Assembly: GCA_905221605.1 (NCBI GenBank)
Contig: CAJNDS010000424.1
Coordinates: 188,478-252,477 of the forward strand
Reading direction: 5' to 3'
Length of the DNA: 64,000 nucleotides
Source: Symbiodinium natans
Lineage: Eukaryota; Sar; Dinophyceae; Suessiales; Symbiodiniaceae
Each line of letters starts with the position of its first letter. Position 1 is the stretch's first letter. The position numbers were made by a program, and so were the translations under genes. Below the pieces are notes generated by a model. The model saw nothing but the letters and a program-made list of their open reading frames with translations. It was not told the origin of the DNA and did no database searches. Below, in pieces: positions 20,156-31,865 of this stretch.

Positions 20156-21136
20156 ATGAAGCTGCGCCCTGAAGAGATTTTCTTCTCGCATGACTCCATC
20201 AGCTGCCGCTTTTCATGTGGCCGCTTCATTGAAGACACGTACCAGCAACTTCGAGATGGGGACATCCACGTTTCCATCATCCCTAGGATGACCGTCTGTG
20301 AGGTTGATGGCGAGTGGTTTGCTTTCAATGGCAACCGCCGTCTATGGGTCTTCAAGAAGCTGGCCTTAGAAGGGATTCTTCAGGAGGTCCAGGTTTATGT
20401 CACAGACAGGTCAATACCAAGGAGACGCTTCACTACCGACACTGAAGGAAGAAGGATTGAAGTAAGGCACCGAAGCGATTTGGACTTCCCGCCACCTGGG
20501 CCTCGGATATGCGCAAGATTCCAAAACGAGGCCACCCAACAGTCTTTCATGGATTCGGCGACTGCAGGGGCCATCAGTTCGGTGGCCCTTTCGTACGAAG
20601 GGTCTGGATATTTTCTTTGCAAAACGGGTGGAGGTTGGAAATATCGTGGAATGTCGACAGAAGTCGGCACTGCGGTTTCAGAGAAGAAGGACTCTACTGC
20701 ACCTACATGCGTGGCTTTGGGAGATGACGATCGCTTTTTTGTGAAGTTAGACGATGGGTCCATGACTTGGAAAGCTTGCCAAGCGTTCTCCAAAGCTGTC
20801 AAGAAAGCTTCGAAGGAAAGATTGACTGTTGAAGCGGTCGCATTTGCGCCTCATGGAGGCTGGTGGATGCGCACCTCTGATGGAGCATCTCAGTGGGACG
20901 ATCTGCCTGAAACTTTGCAAGAGAGATTGCAGGAAGAGGACGGAAGCGCTATGTATGTCTCCGTGAGCAAGGCAGGTGACGCGTGGTTTGTAGAATTTCC
21001 TGGGTACAGAACTTGGCAGGGTGTGGATGACAGTTGCACAAAGGCAATAGACGAGCACGGTCGGCGCATTTCTCGAATTGTCTTTGGTGACTGTGACTTC
21101 GGCGGATGTGATGACATAGTTCTCGAATTTTATTGA
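20156..21136 (+). CDS. Intronless 326-aa protein with ParB/sulfiredoxin-like N-terminal domain
   Basis: The uninterrupted frame is a strong gene candidate. Residues 1-90 (MKLRPEEIFFSHDSI start, FNGNRRLWVFKKLA at 58-71, then an Arg-rich turn) resemble the ParB/sulfiredoxin fold, where a GNHRL-type loop binds nucleotide. Here the His is replaced by Arg. Residues 120-326 form a separate Trp/Gly-rich region with repeats such as GGWKYRG, DGSMTWKACQAF, GGWWMRTSDGASQWDDLP and AWFVEFPGYRTWQG. This suggests a beta-rich, possibly propeller- or WW-like module repeated about four times. No signal peptide or membrane helix. No intron or telomere-like array interrupts it, unlike its neighbours, which would fit a recent retrocopy. 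Nuclease, kinase-like or binding function cannot be decided from sequence. Confidence 0.8.
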   Translation: MKLRPEEIFFSHDSISCRFSCGRFIEDTYQQLRDGDIHVSIIPRMTVCEVDGEWFAFNGNRRLWVFKKLALEGILQEVQVYVTDRSIPRRRFTTDTEGRRIEVRHRSDLDFPPPGPRICARFQNEATQQSFMDSATAGAISSVALSYEGSGYFLCKTGGGWKYRGMSTEVGTAVSEKKDSTAPTCVALGDDDRFFVKLDDGSMTWKACQAFSKAVKKASKERLTVEAVAFAPHGGWWMRTSDGASQWDDLPETLQERLQEEDGSAMYVSVSKAGDAWFVEFPGYRTWQGVDDSCTKAIDEHGRRISRIVFGDCDFGGCDDIVLEFY

Positions 21137-21239
21137 CGCACGCAGAACTTGATGAGCCGAGATGGTTTTGCCGCACAGAAAAAGACACTGCTAAAACATG
21201 ATGGGGAGGGGTGTGTGTTGGGGCAGACACTATCTTGGT

Positions 21240-21613
21240 TTTACGAGAAATATCTTTTATGAGTTTTATTATTTGTATGACTGCTGGTATTTCTGTTCTT
21301 TCCTTTTTCTTTTAGGGTTACTCTGGCCGAATTCTTTTTTTGATATACGTAGCATCGAGTAATACTTTTTCTCATGTCTAATGTTTTTTCTTTTTTATAG
21401 TCAGTATGTCTTTATTTTCCTTTTACTTCCATTACTTACTTCGATTACCTCTATTACTTTTTTCTGCTGTATACTACTCTATTATTTCTTGTTTCTTTCT
21501 ACCATTTCTATTCTTCCCTTTTTTGTACTACTACTTACATTTCTCGCATGCCTGCTATTTGTACTTACGACAAGACCGCTTTGTACTATTGTTATTCTGT
21601 GGATCATTTTCTT

Positions 21614-21659
<46 letters not shown>

Positions 21660-21830
21660 TGTCACTGACGACTACTCTGTTTGTTTCTTTATTGCTGCTT
21701 GTGCTCTGTGTACTGTTTTTGTCATGCTTGAACCTTATAACTCGTGCTGTCAGATGACGTTACATTTGTTTGTTTGACTATTCTACTGCTAAATGCTTTG
21801 CTATCGCTATAACGTTTACCTTTCAGCCTT
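21240..21830. other. T-rich 3' flank with CTA microsatellite
   Basis: T/C-rich sequence after the stop codon with (CTA)n at about 21613-21652. Leu/Tyr/Phe-rich open frames here are low-complexity artefacts. Confidence 0.8.
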
Positions 21831-21998
21831 GCAGAGATCAGGGTTGGGTGACGGTGACCGGAAGGTGTGCCCCCCTTGTACTGACCACCTTGAATGAATG
21901 AACAATATGTGCCACAGTTGCTGCTGTTGAAGGAGAACTTGAGTCTGCCTCCTGCTTATTCTTACTTTTGCGCTGCTTCTCTGCTCCTTCGAAACTTT

Positions 21999-22091
21999 AT
22001 TCAGAGACTCCAGCAGGTCTTGAACGAGCTGGCGGACGCTCGGGCCCCCAGCAGCCGTTCCACCAGCTTTGTTTCCGAGAGTCTGGCGCAG
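21999..22091 (+). CDS. Unidentified plus-strand gene, exon
   Basis: After TTATTCAG the frame reads RLQQVLNELADARAPSSRST, then SFVSESLAQ. It ends CAG before GTTCAGGG, a degenerate telomere-like array that supplies the GT donor. Phase 0 fits the exon at 22514. The left boundary is inferred. Confidence 0.5.
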
Positions 22092-22513
22092 GTTCAGGGT
22101 TCAGGGTTCAGAGTTCAGGGTTCAGGGTTCAGGGTTCAGGGTTCAGGGTTCAGGATTGATTAGGGTACCCAAAGCCCTAACCTGAACCCTAAACCGGAAA
22201 AGAGGAGACTCAGCCTCCTGGCTCCCCTCCTCGGTCCCCCTCCTCGCTCCCCCCTCCTCGCTCCCCCGCCTCGCTCCCGTGCCTCCCACCCCTCCTCTCC
22301 CAGAGCCTCCATCCCCATGACAGGGGCACTCATGCAAGTACCCTCAACAAGGTCACGATGTGGGCAACCTTGCCTGCGAACCTTTAAAAACCCCCGAAAC
22401 CCTAATTACTATTAAAAACCCTAACCCTAAGCCTAAACTCTTCGAAACCCTGAACCCTAAACTCCTTTAAACCCTAAGCCCTCAACTCTAAACCCTAAGC
22501 CCTTCCTGTACAG

Positions 22514-22576
22514 GAGGGCTCAAGCTCCCCGCCCGAGGTGCGACTTCCAATCCCCAGCTTCCCGGCTGCCCCAGAA
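22514..22576 (+). CDS. Unidentified plus-strand gene, exon
   Basis: Following CTGTACAG it reads EGSSSPPEVRLPIPSFPAAP and E, ending GAAG before a GC donor in phase 1. The next exon at 23217 completes the Gly codon. Pro/Ser-rich linker. Confidence 0.5.
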
Positions 22577-22790
22577 GGCTCTGAAAGCAACAGTTTAGAT
22601 TCAGGGGTCGGGTTCAGGGCTTAGGGATGTAGGGGTGTGGGGTTTAGGGTTCAGGGCTTAGGGGTGTAGGGTTCAGGGCTGGGCTTAGGGGTGTAGGGTT
22701 CCGGGTTTAGGGAGTCGGGTTTAGGGTTCATGGGGAGGCTCTGGGGCTTTTTGAGGGCTTAGTTTTGATGACTAGCCACCTCCCCCGCAT

Positions 22791-22791
<1 letters not shown>

Positions 22792-22821
<30 letters not shown>
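22792..22821. repeat. Poly-C tract
   Basis: About 29 consecutive C residues in an intron; likely length-variable. Confidence 0.9.
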
Positions 22822-22824
<3 letters not shown>

Positions 22825-23108
22825 AACCCCTCCCACCCCCCGGCCCAGCCCAGCCCCGCAAAACATACTCGGGACGAGGAGTTTGGAATTTAGGGCTTGT
22901 TGGTTGCGGCTGTTGGTGCTATCATCGCTCACACTGCTGGCAAGATGATCGTCAGACTACATTGACGATGCAGCATGATTCTGGCAATATTCATGGTGCA
23001 CGGCTCAGATAACAACTGTCATGTACATAGCAATAAGAAGTACCAGATGAGAGACGCCCCAAACCCCAAACCCCAAACCCCAAACCCTAAACCCCAAACC
23101 CTGAAATC

Positions 23109-23208
23109 CTAAACCCTAAACCCTAAACCCTAAACCCTAAACCCTAAACCCTAAACCCTAAACCCTAAACCCTAAACCCTAAACCCTAAACCCTAAACCC
23201 TAAACCCT
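23109..23208. repeat. CCCTAAA array before an exon
   Basis: About 14 near-perfect units ending only eight bases before the exon at 23217. Confidence 0.95.
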
Positions 23209-23216
23209 CCGGACAG

Positions 23217-23290
23217 GTTTCGTCAACAAGCCGACCTGCGCCCGCTACGACAAGCAGCAGGCCACGTGGACTGTCGAGAATGCCGGGCAC
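23217..23290 (+). CDS. Unidentified plus-strand gene, exon
   Basis: After CGGACAG and in phase with 22576 it reads GFVNKPTCARYDKQQATWTV, then ENAGH. Looks like a folded domain segment with one Cys. The right boundary near 23290 is approximate. Family not recognised. Confidence 0.5.
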
Positions 23291-25039
23291 CGAGTTGGGG
23301 GGCTGTGGGGGCTCTGACAGGGTGAACTTCTGAGGGTTTCGGGTTTAGGGTTTAGGGTTGGGGCTTGTAGGGTTTAAGGTTTAGGGTTTAGGGCTTGTGC
23401 ATGAGTAGAGGGCTTATCAGCAAGGCGACTGATGTTATGTCCGCTTTAGACAGACGCTTCAATGCAACTCCAATCTCTGAGGCGGTCACGGCTCCGGCAG
23501 ATGGAGGCCACTTCTTCTAGGGGTCGGAAGACTTACGAATCGTGTCCCCTTATGGCCCTTACATAACTATCCTACAAGAAGCCCCCCCCGAAGCCCTTTT
23601 CTAGCTGTGAGGGTTCCGATATTCGGGGGATCTGTGAGCTGCGAGCTCTAGGGCTGCGCGAGTGCGAAGGGGGGCGTGCATGTCTGGGGCTCTCTATGCC
23701 GTCAGGGTCACGTGAAGCCGGAGCAAGAAGGAACAAAAAGCTAAGGCTTAAAACTTAAAACCTCAGGGTTTAGGGTTTAGGGTTTAGGGTTTAGGGTTTA
23801 GGGTAACCCCAAGGTCACGTCAACTTCCAAGTGCTCGCCTTTTCTCACCCTCGCAGGCATGGTGAGATGCTCGTCAACATTCACCTCGGTCTCCTATGTT
23901 GTCTTCGCGGAGCACGTGCGAACCTCAACTTCTCTGAGAGGTGCTCCGAGAAAGACAGGGTGGCGAGACAGGGAGAGATGGGCTGAAGAGACGGGAGAGT
24001 GATATCTCTTGCTATATCTATCTGTCTGTCTATCTATCCATCTGTCGATCTCTATCTATGTATACATATGCATGCTGAACTGGTATAGTATTCATATAAC
24101 AAGTAGTTACATCAAGTTACATCTGGAGGTAAGAGTCTCCATGACATGCTAAGATCGCCGTTGCCACAGCGACGACGGAGACGGTGACGATTACTACCCC
24201 TACATCGTTGGCACCTCAGTGTTGCTTCCTGCGTTGCTCAGAGACAGGATGCTCGCTGGGTGCACTCGACCGCTTGCATGAAAGGGGTGGGCACCCCTGA
24301 AACCCTAAACCCCAAGTTGCTGGGACTAGACCCTACACGGTTTTTCCAAGTAGGTTAGAGCTTTTGGTTGCCAAGAGAGATACACGAATTGTGGAAACGC
24401 CCAAGTTTTCGGATGCCAAACCAGTGTTGCCGCCGGTTTTGTGGGCCACAGTGCGAACAACATGTCTTCAAACATGTTATTCGACTCGTATGTCACACGG
24501 TGCCTATCAGAACAGCCCCATCACGTGTCTGTTTTGGCGTGCTACAAAGACGAGCATGCTATAGTTTCATTGAGCCACAGAGACCCACAAATGTCCAGAA
24601 TTCAGATGAGGGTCAGCCGTTGTTACTCATCCCGAAAAAGGGGTACTCTTTGGAGGCTGTTGGGCCCCCTCTACAGATTAGAGTCTTTCGGGGCCATCAG
24701 GACGACCACATCGGTGTCCGGCGTGATCGATGAGACTTCCTTGACGCCCCCTGGCTTTGGGTTTAGGGTTGAGGGATGTGGGGCTATATTAAACCCCATG
24801 TAGAGGTACCATTGGAAGAATGGTTCCTGAAAGGGAGGACCAGCAAAACTCCCAGTTACGACTTATGGCTTCATGTGCAGGCCTAGGTGTGCTCATGGAC
24901 GTGAGTGTTGTGAAGATTCCATACTTGAAGTATCATGGGCAGTTTAGGAGCAAAACGGCAAGTAAGGCAACCGGTGTTCTATCCTTATTTCAGGTGCTGA
25001 GAGCCCTACCTGTATAGCTACTCGTGAACCTTCAAGCAG

Positions 25040-25197
25040 GCCCATCTACTTGGACGTTCATGGTACTTATTTTCCAGTTCTAACTGTACTTATAACTATA
25101 CATACAACCACATTAGGGCACTTAAGGGGGCTGATAAGTACAGTCATAAGAACAGTTATAATTGGTGAATAAGCACCCATGAACCTCCAAGCAGTCG
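25040..25197. mobile_element. MITE-like element, family E
   Basis: Left end CTACTTGGACGTTCATGG and right end CCCATGAACCTCCAAGCAG are inverted copies of one another. Related ends occur at 43822-43920, 17440-17520 and 39176-39265. The interior is rich in TACTTATAAC. Confidence 0.5.
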
Positions 25198-25606
25198 TCA
25201 GCACACTACCACCTAAACCCTAAACCCTAAACCTTAAACCCTAAACCCTAAACCCTAAACCCCAAACCCCAAACCCTACCTTGCACCTGCACTCCATCAG
25301 GCTCACCCCATCCAACGCGGCCCTGCGTGTCGTCGCTTGGAGAGCTCTTGCATGTCCCCTGAGCCTTAAGCCTTAAGCCCTAAGCCCAAACCCTAAACCC
25401 TAAACCCTAAACCCTAAATCCTCAACCCGAAACCCTAAATCCTCAACCCTAAATCCTCAACCCTAAACCCTAAACTCCACAAATCTAGGACCTAGCTCCC
25501 TCTGCGAGATGGTTTGCATTCCGGTCAATTTTTGTGATACGACGCCCCGGCTCTTCCTTTCGTTTGAGAGGGCGCTGCTCACAACCTTCGAACCCTAAAC
25601 CCCCTA

Positions 25607-25717
25607 CATATGGGAGGCTGTCAAAATTATGATCCCTTTTGGGGTAACCTAAGTATTAGGTGCCATATTATAATGGGGGTCCAAAAAGGGACCATAATTT
25701 TGACAACCACCCATATG
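25607..25717. mobile_element. MITE-like element, family D, copy 1
   Basis: A 111-bp near-palindrome. The left arm begins CATATGGGAGGCTGTCAAAA; the right arm ends TTTTGACAACCACCCATATG. Arms are about 38 bp. Related copies: 31497-31573 and, more diverged, 44975-45115. Confidence 0.65.
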
Positions 25718-26554
25718 GGGGCCTGAGTAGTTAGAATAGGTTTTTGGGGGTCATTATAGTATAGTTACAAGGGGACCACAAGGGAATCTTGTTAGTAATT
25801 ATTCCGACCCCTATAGAGCTATATTACATATGGGAGGTGTCCGACATTCGGGAGACCTTATTGGGGTCCCAATTATAAGGGAATCCTACTATTTGGGGGG
25901 TCGATATAAGGGGTCCCTTATTTTCGGAACCCTAAACCCGAAACCCTGCAAGTCCTGTAAGGCCTAAACACGGGTTTTCAAGGAGTGGTTCGCAGATTTG
26001 CATCTGTAAGCCGGTGAGAAAACTATATTCGCGTTTAGGGTTTAAGGGCTAGGGTTTAGGGCGAGGGTTTAGGGTTTGAGGCGTTTGTGGTGCTTCATGC
26101 CCAGCACAGGTTGTGAGCTTCTTGATGAGCTTCGTCATGTTCCTGGCCATCTGATGGATCTGACGCGATCGTTTTTGCAGGCATGTCCCAGGTACAGCCA
26201 CGATCGAGGAGTGATGCTTTGGCCTTTTTCTACGCTGAGGTGCTTAAAAGTACGCGGGCTGACGAGGGCTGACGAGCTGCGCAAGGGTTTAGGGTTTAGG
26301 GTTTAGGAGCCTTTCTTCCATGTATGTGTTCGTGCATATGCCGTAGTGCGCTGATTGCTCGACGCCCTTTTTCAGTGATCCAGCCTTGCATTTTGCCATC
26401 AGAAATTTTCGGCAAGTGGACGACTGCAACAGATTGAACTAAAGCCCTGAAGTCGAGAAGGCATATACACCCTTAAACCAACAATCACAACCCTAAACCT
26501 CGAAACATCCCTATAAACCCTAAACCCTGATTCCAAAACCCTGAACACTTGCAG

Positions 26555-26743
26555 TCGTTCAATGTGAACCTTCGCCGGGAGCCGTCGAATGCCGGGCTCT
26601 TTGGTCCCAACATCTTTCAGGAGCTAACGCCGAAGTTGGCCCGCACGAAGGTGCGCCTCGCCAACTACGCTGCTGCATCGCGCGCTTGGGCGTGCGTTGC
26701 AGCATCTGCACAACACTCTAGAGCAGCCTCCGTCGCTGCATGA
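26555..26743 (+). CDS. Unidentified gene, probable terminal exon
   Basis: Following ACTTGCAG the frame reads SFNVNLRREPSNAGLFGPNI, then FQELTPKLARTKVRLANYAA and an Ala/Ser/His-rich end, closing with TGA. Possibly the last exon of the gene seen at 21999-23290, but there is no direct link. Family unknown. Confidence 0.4.
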   Translation, partial: SFNVNLRREPSNAGLFGPNIFQELTPKLARTKVRLANYAAASRAWACVAASAQHSRAASVAA

Positions 26744-27054
26744 GCAAAGTGCCCAAGAGTACATGCTCATGGCAACGATGCGCTGAACAGTGGCCGTTTG
26801 AACTTATACATTTTGCCACGACAAAAAATCGCTGGAACTTTTGATCCCCGGGAGAGCATGCAATCGTAGGTCGTAGGCCCGTAGAGTCGCGCAGATCTCA
26901 AGATTCGCAGGATTTCTCTGACATTCCTTGCCTCCCCGAAGAAGAGCATCTCAATCCGAATCTCTGCAGAATTTGCTTCCTTTGTCGGGCCAGTAGGTTG
27001 ATAGGCCAATGGCAAGTCATCAAGCCACTAAAGGAGGGACCCTAATAAGGGACC

Positions 27055-27320
27055 TTAGGGGTTATTTAGGGGCTACTTAGGTTACATAGGGACCAGAATA
27101 TATATATATATATCTTATATTATATTATTTAAATTTTATCATGCTATCTCATATTATATTATATTATATTATATTATATTATATTATATTATATTATATT
27201 ATATTATATTATATTATATTATATTATATTATATTATATTATATTATATATATATAGGGTATATATAGGGGGTATGTAGGGGTTATATAGGGGAACAAGA
27301 TGAAGGGTCCCTTCTGGGGG
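27055..27320. mobile_element. Dispersed repeat family G, copy 1, with ATATT microsatellite inside
   Basis: Starts GTTATTTAGGGGCTACTTAGG and ends AAGGGTCCCTTCTGGGGGTC. Copies at 42198-42285 and 45583-45705 lack the (ATATT)n expansion seen here (about 27118-27246). Confidence 0.55.
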
Positions 27321-27492
27321 TCGAGAGCCTTTTTCAACCCTAAAACCCTAAAGATTACAAGCATCAATGCAGCGTGCCGATGTTGGCTCCAAAGGCTAAT
27401 CCGGCAGGCTCAAAACGTCGTCATCATGGCCTGTCGAGGTTTAAGGCGCCATTGCGTTTACGCATTGTTTAGAGTTTGAGACTCTTGAGGGA

Positions 27493-27594
27493 AACCCTAA
27501 ACCCTAAACCCTAAACCCTAAACCCTAAACCCTAAACCCTAAACCCTAAACCCTAAACCCTAAACCCTAAACCCTAAACCCTAAACCCTAAACC
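27493..27594. repeat. CCCTAAA array
   Basis: About 14 perfect units, one of the longest uninterrupted arrays, inside duplication copy A and absent at the matching place of copy B. Confidence 0.95.
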
Positions 27595-28159
27595 CATTCA
27601 GAGTTAGATCTTTTGCTGGCTTTGTTTCGGGCATCCTTCTGTGACACGTTTGCCACATCCTGCCGCAGTCATGGCGCCTGCAGTCTCCAATTGAAGGTGC
27701 AGGTTGGAGATGCGAGGAGTTTGGAGAAAGGAATTTGTTTTTGGGGGTGGATATGATCGTAGTATGAAACAATATTACCATGATTCATGTATGTATAAAG
27801 TGTTTAAAAATAAATGGAGTCCCCCTGCTCAAGGAGTTTAGTTTTAGGGCTTCGGGGGTTTAATTTTTCGGGTACCTGCAAGTTTGCCCTCCCACGTACT
27901 GGGAGCAGCTGTCCGGGTGGCTAGGCATGCCCCTGAGCCGACAACCCTCTGAAGCCTGTGCACCCTGATTTTATGCTGGAGACCCTGAGCCATAAGTTTA
28001 GGATTTAGGGTTTAGGGTTTAGGGTTTAGGGTTTAGGGTTTAGGGTAACTACCTCAAACCCCCAAACGCTATATAGACCCTGAACACTCTAGACTGCATG
28101 ACTGCGTACAGCCTGAGCCTCAGACCCTCATGGACCTCACAACCCTTGCAGGCCGCCCG

Positions 28160-28225
28160 CAAGGCCTTCCTACGCAAATTCTACACAGGGCTGTCCTACC
28201 AGCCCAGGTGCGAGGCCATACGGGG
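28160..28225 (+). CDS. Duplicated module, candidate exon (copy A)
   Basis: After CTTGCAG the frame reads AARKAFLRKFYTGLSYQPRC, then EA. Matches ADKSFLRSFYTRLSDDPKCE at 31794 in copy B. Conservation of FLR-FYT-LS and the Lys/Arg-Cys-Glu-Ala end across copies supports coding. Family unknown. Confidence 0.45.
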
Positions 28226-28598
28226 GGAGGTCTCCAAACCATGATCTTGATGTTTGAAGGTTCAGGGCCTTGGGGGGGCTTGGATTGGGAATCCTACACA
28301 AAGGCCATGGTGGCGTAGAGAGCTGACCGGTGTGGAGTGTACGCGATAGAAAACCAAACAGGGCCATGATTTAGATCAGTTCCCTGCCGTCCTCGCCCCC
28401 CTCCGCTCCCCTCCGCCCCCAAATATGGCCGACTGAGGTCCTCATTGGGAGAGTGTTTCGAGACCAAAAGCGTTTAGAGGGAGAGTTTGTGGGGGGATCT
28501 TACAATCGTGATGGACCAAGCCCGATTGCCGGTGCAACTGTTGACAGAACCTTGATCGGATGTTCCCATGGGTGGCTCATGCCAGGGCTGCACCCACC

Positions 28599-28680
28599 TA
28601 AACCCTAAACCCTAAACCCTAAACCCTAAACCCTAAACCCTAAACCCTAAACCCTAAACCCTAAACCCTAAACCCTAAAC
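28599..28680. repeat. CCCTAAA array
   Basis: Eleven to twelve perfect units, within duplication I copy A. Confidence 0.95.
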
Positions 28681-29619
28681 CGAGTCTATGGACACTGTCC
28701 TCCGCTCACTTGGGGCTGGCGCGGGTCTTCCAGCAAGTCATCAGACTTCGAAGGTTTTGTTTCACGATTCCGGTGCTTCCCTTTTGTGGATAATAACGAT
28801 ACAGTTCCGCCGGCGCCTCCTGCCGGGACGATGCCTAGGGAGGCCATGACATGTTTTCAGTCAGCTAAAGCGAGCTTCCCCGCACAGCTTCCGTCTCTAG
28901 CCGACGCGCGGGAGCAGCTGAAGCGGGTGTTAAGGTTGTGCCTGCTCCTACCCCCGATGACCGGACCAGCGACACGACCTGAGTTCATGAGTCGGGTGCG
29001 CCAATGATTTGGGATTTGAAGTCGCCAGCCCTTGTTTATTTTGTTTGTGCGGCTGGTAAGATTTGGGGGTCTAGGCTCGTTTTTGAACCTCATGAGACCA
29101 GAAAAGGGTGGTTTTGCTGTTCCTTGGACCACGTTCAGGTGATTTCGGGTGCAACCCTTGTGGCGGTACATCAGATTGCGGGGAAGGGCTGCATAGGGCC
29201 CTCTGCCTTCCGACGCGTATGTGCCTGGTTGTGAACCCTTACCCTTGAACCCCAAACCTTAGACCCGAGAGCCTACGGGTGCAAAGCTCGAGAGGCTCGC
29301 AGCCTCAGCCTATTGAAGTTGCTCTCGCGATCTGGTGCGCAGAAGGACAGGCGCTGGCAGAAGGCTTCTTACCGTTCGCCCCAAAAAAGAGGGCTATCAG
29401 ATGCTATCAGGCAAGCGTTTGATTGGACATTCCTGATTATGCTTAGACTGCCCCGAGCTCTCATGTAAACCCCCCATGAGGTGGCCCTAACTCCCTGGCC
29501 AAACTTTCCAGCAGTCCGTTGCGGGGTGAAGACACACGAATCCTTCCCCTTCAGTTTTCTTTTCCGTGCGGCAACCCTGAGTACACGAAACAAGCAAACA
29601 TGGGTTGTTCCAAACTACG

Positions 29620-30470
29620 GCCCTTGTATAGGTGACTGTTACAGGATTCCTTGCCAACGGGAGCCTAATTTTTGAACTTTAAGCCCAACATGCCCCTCGT
29701 GAGGAGAAGGCGCCTTCTCCGACGAGCGCCCGACGCACTTTGAATGAGGCGACTTGCCGGAAGGGTCTGGTTTAGGGTGTGGCGGGTCCCTAAACTTTCT
29801 GAAGCCCAAAGGCTTGGCAGCCTAGTAGAGCGCATGAACGTGGCCGCGCCTCACGCGCCTCACGCGCCTGTGTGTGGGCCGAGAGGAGACCCTTGCGAAG
29901 ATCACAAGGCGGAACCAGAAAGCCTGACCGAGATCCCTGTCTCAGCCTGAAAACTCTGGCACCCCCTGCCCCCCCCCCCCCACCCCCGCGCAGGAAAAGG
30001 TGACGCTTGTTGTAGGGGGTGGATTCAGTCGTGGGATTCAGGGTTCAGGGTTAAAGCACGGTTGAGCTTTTCATTCAACCCCAGAAACACAGAAATCGGG
30101 GGGGGGGTCTGGGTTGGATCCCCCGTGGCGAGGCCAGCGCGACATATCTGGGTGGCAAGATGGACGACCTCACGTGTGCAGGGGCGCTTGGAATGGCTTG
30201 AAATGACAGTCCCGAAAATGATGTGCGCTTGCACCTTGCCGAGCTTGGTGTATCGAATGGCTCTATGTTAAAGGCTAGGAAAGCATTCCTGGGCTAGGGC
30301 TTCGAGAAGACCTCAACCGCTAAGCCGCAAACTGCAGCTTCCCTTCAACACGAGGTTTGCGCGTGGGTCATCTACGACCGCTAGTGAGCGTCGGAGCTTG
30401 TGATGCTGCGCCAAGCCTGGCATTGAGTTTCCTCGTTTCTCTCCTGGACAGTCCTGCAATTTGCAGCCCT
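29620..30470. other. Spacer between duplication copies
   Basis: No array and no clear gene. A short frame ending in a stop at 29951 (GGDPCED-like, Pro/His-rich) could be a terminal exon, but nothing supports it beyond an open frame. Confidence 0.5.
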
Positions 30471-31204
30471 GGTCCCTTGAATGCTTCAAAAATCCGCATG
30501 AAGCAGGCGTGAACCATGGAAAATCGTTGCAGAAAAGAGAACAGCTTCATCAACATGAAATGATTGCGAGTCGAACTTGGAAATAAGGGTGGGCAGAAGA
30601 AACCTGATTTTTGTTCTCCCAATGTTTAGCCAGCCTTTTCAACCTCTCATATGTTCGCAGTGAGCAGAGAGCATTTTAATCAGAATCACCCAGATGCCCG
30701 TGTCGGGACAGTACGTTGGTAAGCCAATGGCAAGTCATGTTGAGGAGGTGAGGAGATCTCCTACGCCCCAGATCCTAAGGGCCATGGCACTGAAACCCTA
30801 AACCAAGCATAAATTAAGCCTGAAGCCCTAAACCGTAAGCCCTAAACCCTAAACCCTAAACCTTCCTAAACCCTAAACCCTAAACCCTAAACCCTAAACC
30901 CTAAACCCTAAACCCTAAACCCTACACGTGTAGAAGCGTGTCGACGCCGACTCCGGAGGCTACTGTAGCGCGCAGGCTCCAAGCGTCGTCTTGAGAGTCG
31001 AGGCCTCACTGGCCTCCCACTGTGTCGATGGTCTATCAGGGTTTATATATACAGAAAATACAAATATTATATATATATATATATATGTGTATATATATAT
31101 AAATAAATTCAAAATCTATGCATATATATATATATATATTTGTGTATATATATATATAAGATGTATATATTGTTGTCATTGTCATCTATGTTAATTTTTG
31201 CCGC

Positions 31205-31274
31205 ATCTGCAGCGGCCCGGCGCGTTGCCATGGCGCCCGTCGCGGCCAAGCCTTCTAAGACCTCGGCCATGAAG
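31205..31274 (+). CDS. Duplicated module, candidate basic exon (copy B)
   Basis: Reads AARRVAMAPVAAKPSKTSAM and K, after ATCTGCAG and before a GT donor. Lys/Ala/Pro-rich, like tails of chromatin proteins. In copy A the matching segment (about 27665) keeps MAPA but reaches a stop early. Confidence 0.35.
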
Positions 31275-31496
31275 GTGATTGGAGCTGCGAGGAGTTCGGA
31301 GTAAGGGATCCCATTGCTCTAGGGTTGAGAGAGTCTAGGGTTTAGGGTTTAGGGTTTGGGGTCTAGGCTTTAGGGTTTAGGGTTTAGGGTTTAGGGTTGC
31401 GACCCAAGCACCGTAGTTTCACTGTAGGGAGCTGAGGCTGAGCCCCCGAAACCCTGAACTTTAACAGAGACACTAGGCTGCAAGTCCAAGGGAGCT

Positions 31497-31573
31497 AGAT
31501 GGGTGGCTGTAAAAAATACGATCCTTTTTGGGGCACCCTAAATACTAGGTGCCGTATTTTGACAACCACCCGC
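31497..31573. mobile_element. MITE-like element, family D, copy 2
   Basis: Begins GATGGGTGGCTGTAAAAAAT and ends GTATTTTGACAACCACCC, a shortened relative of 25607-25717 with inverted ends. Confidence 0.5.
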
Positions 31574-31793
31574 CAAAATATGGGCCCTTAATATGTAACT
31601 GCCTCCTCTAAAGGGTTCTGAAGTATGGGCCCTTGGGTTGTGCATGGTAGGAGCCCCATTCGTCCCGCCCATGAAGTGACCATGTAACTCCAACCCGACC
31701 TCAGGCCCCAAACACTCAAGACCCTGAACACTATAGTCCCCGCGACTATAGACCCTGAGCCGTAGACTCTACAGACCCTAAACCCTTGCAGGC

Positions 31794-31865
31794 CGACAAG
31801 TCCTTCCTTCGAAGCTTTTACACGCGCCTGTCAGACGATCCAAAGTGTGAGGCCATGCAGTGGGC
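31794..31865 (+). CDS. Duplicated module, candidate exon (copy B)
   Basis: After CTTGCAG reads ADKSFLRSFYTRLSDDPKCE and continues AMQWAVLHTIGYG. Counterpart of 28160-28225; substitutions are mostly conservative, suggesting a protein-coding past. Confidence 0.45.

Larger units (their letters stand above)
23300..26040. other. Long intron or spacer with MITE-like elements
   Basis: Holds G-strand arrays (23340-23400, 23765-23805), C-strand arrays (25215-25275, 25385-25475), MITE-like elements at 25040-25197, 25607-25717 and 25722-25815, and about 380 bp of open frame at 24364-24740. That frame is readable in three registers without a recognisable domain. Near 25300 a short segment LTPSNAALRVVAWRALA could be an exon. 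Confidence 0.5.
26810..29600. repeat. Tandem segmental duplication I, copy A
   Basis: Diverged copy of 30480-33300, in the same order and orientation. Landmarks: AGGCCAATGGCAAGTCAT at 27002, an AT-rich microsatellite, a GCCATGGCGCC-like start, the coding-like segment after CTTGCAG at 28160, GTAGAGAGCTGACCG at 28315, the GCGCCAATGATTTG block at 28997 and CATGAGACCAGAAAAGGGTG at 29090. A CCCTAAA array (28599-28680) and other insertions distinguish the copies. Confidence 0.75.

Noticed and set aside
24364-24803. A gene in the 24.4-24.8 kb open region, considered as an RNA phosphotransferase-like exon
   Set aside because: Three frames are open but the expected His/Arg motifs are not in order and there is no phase support.
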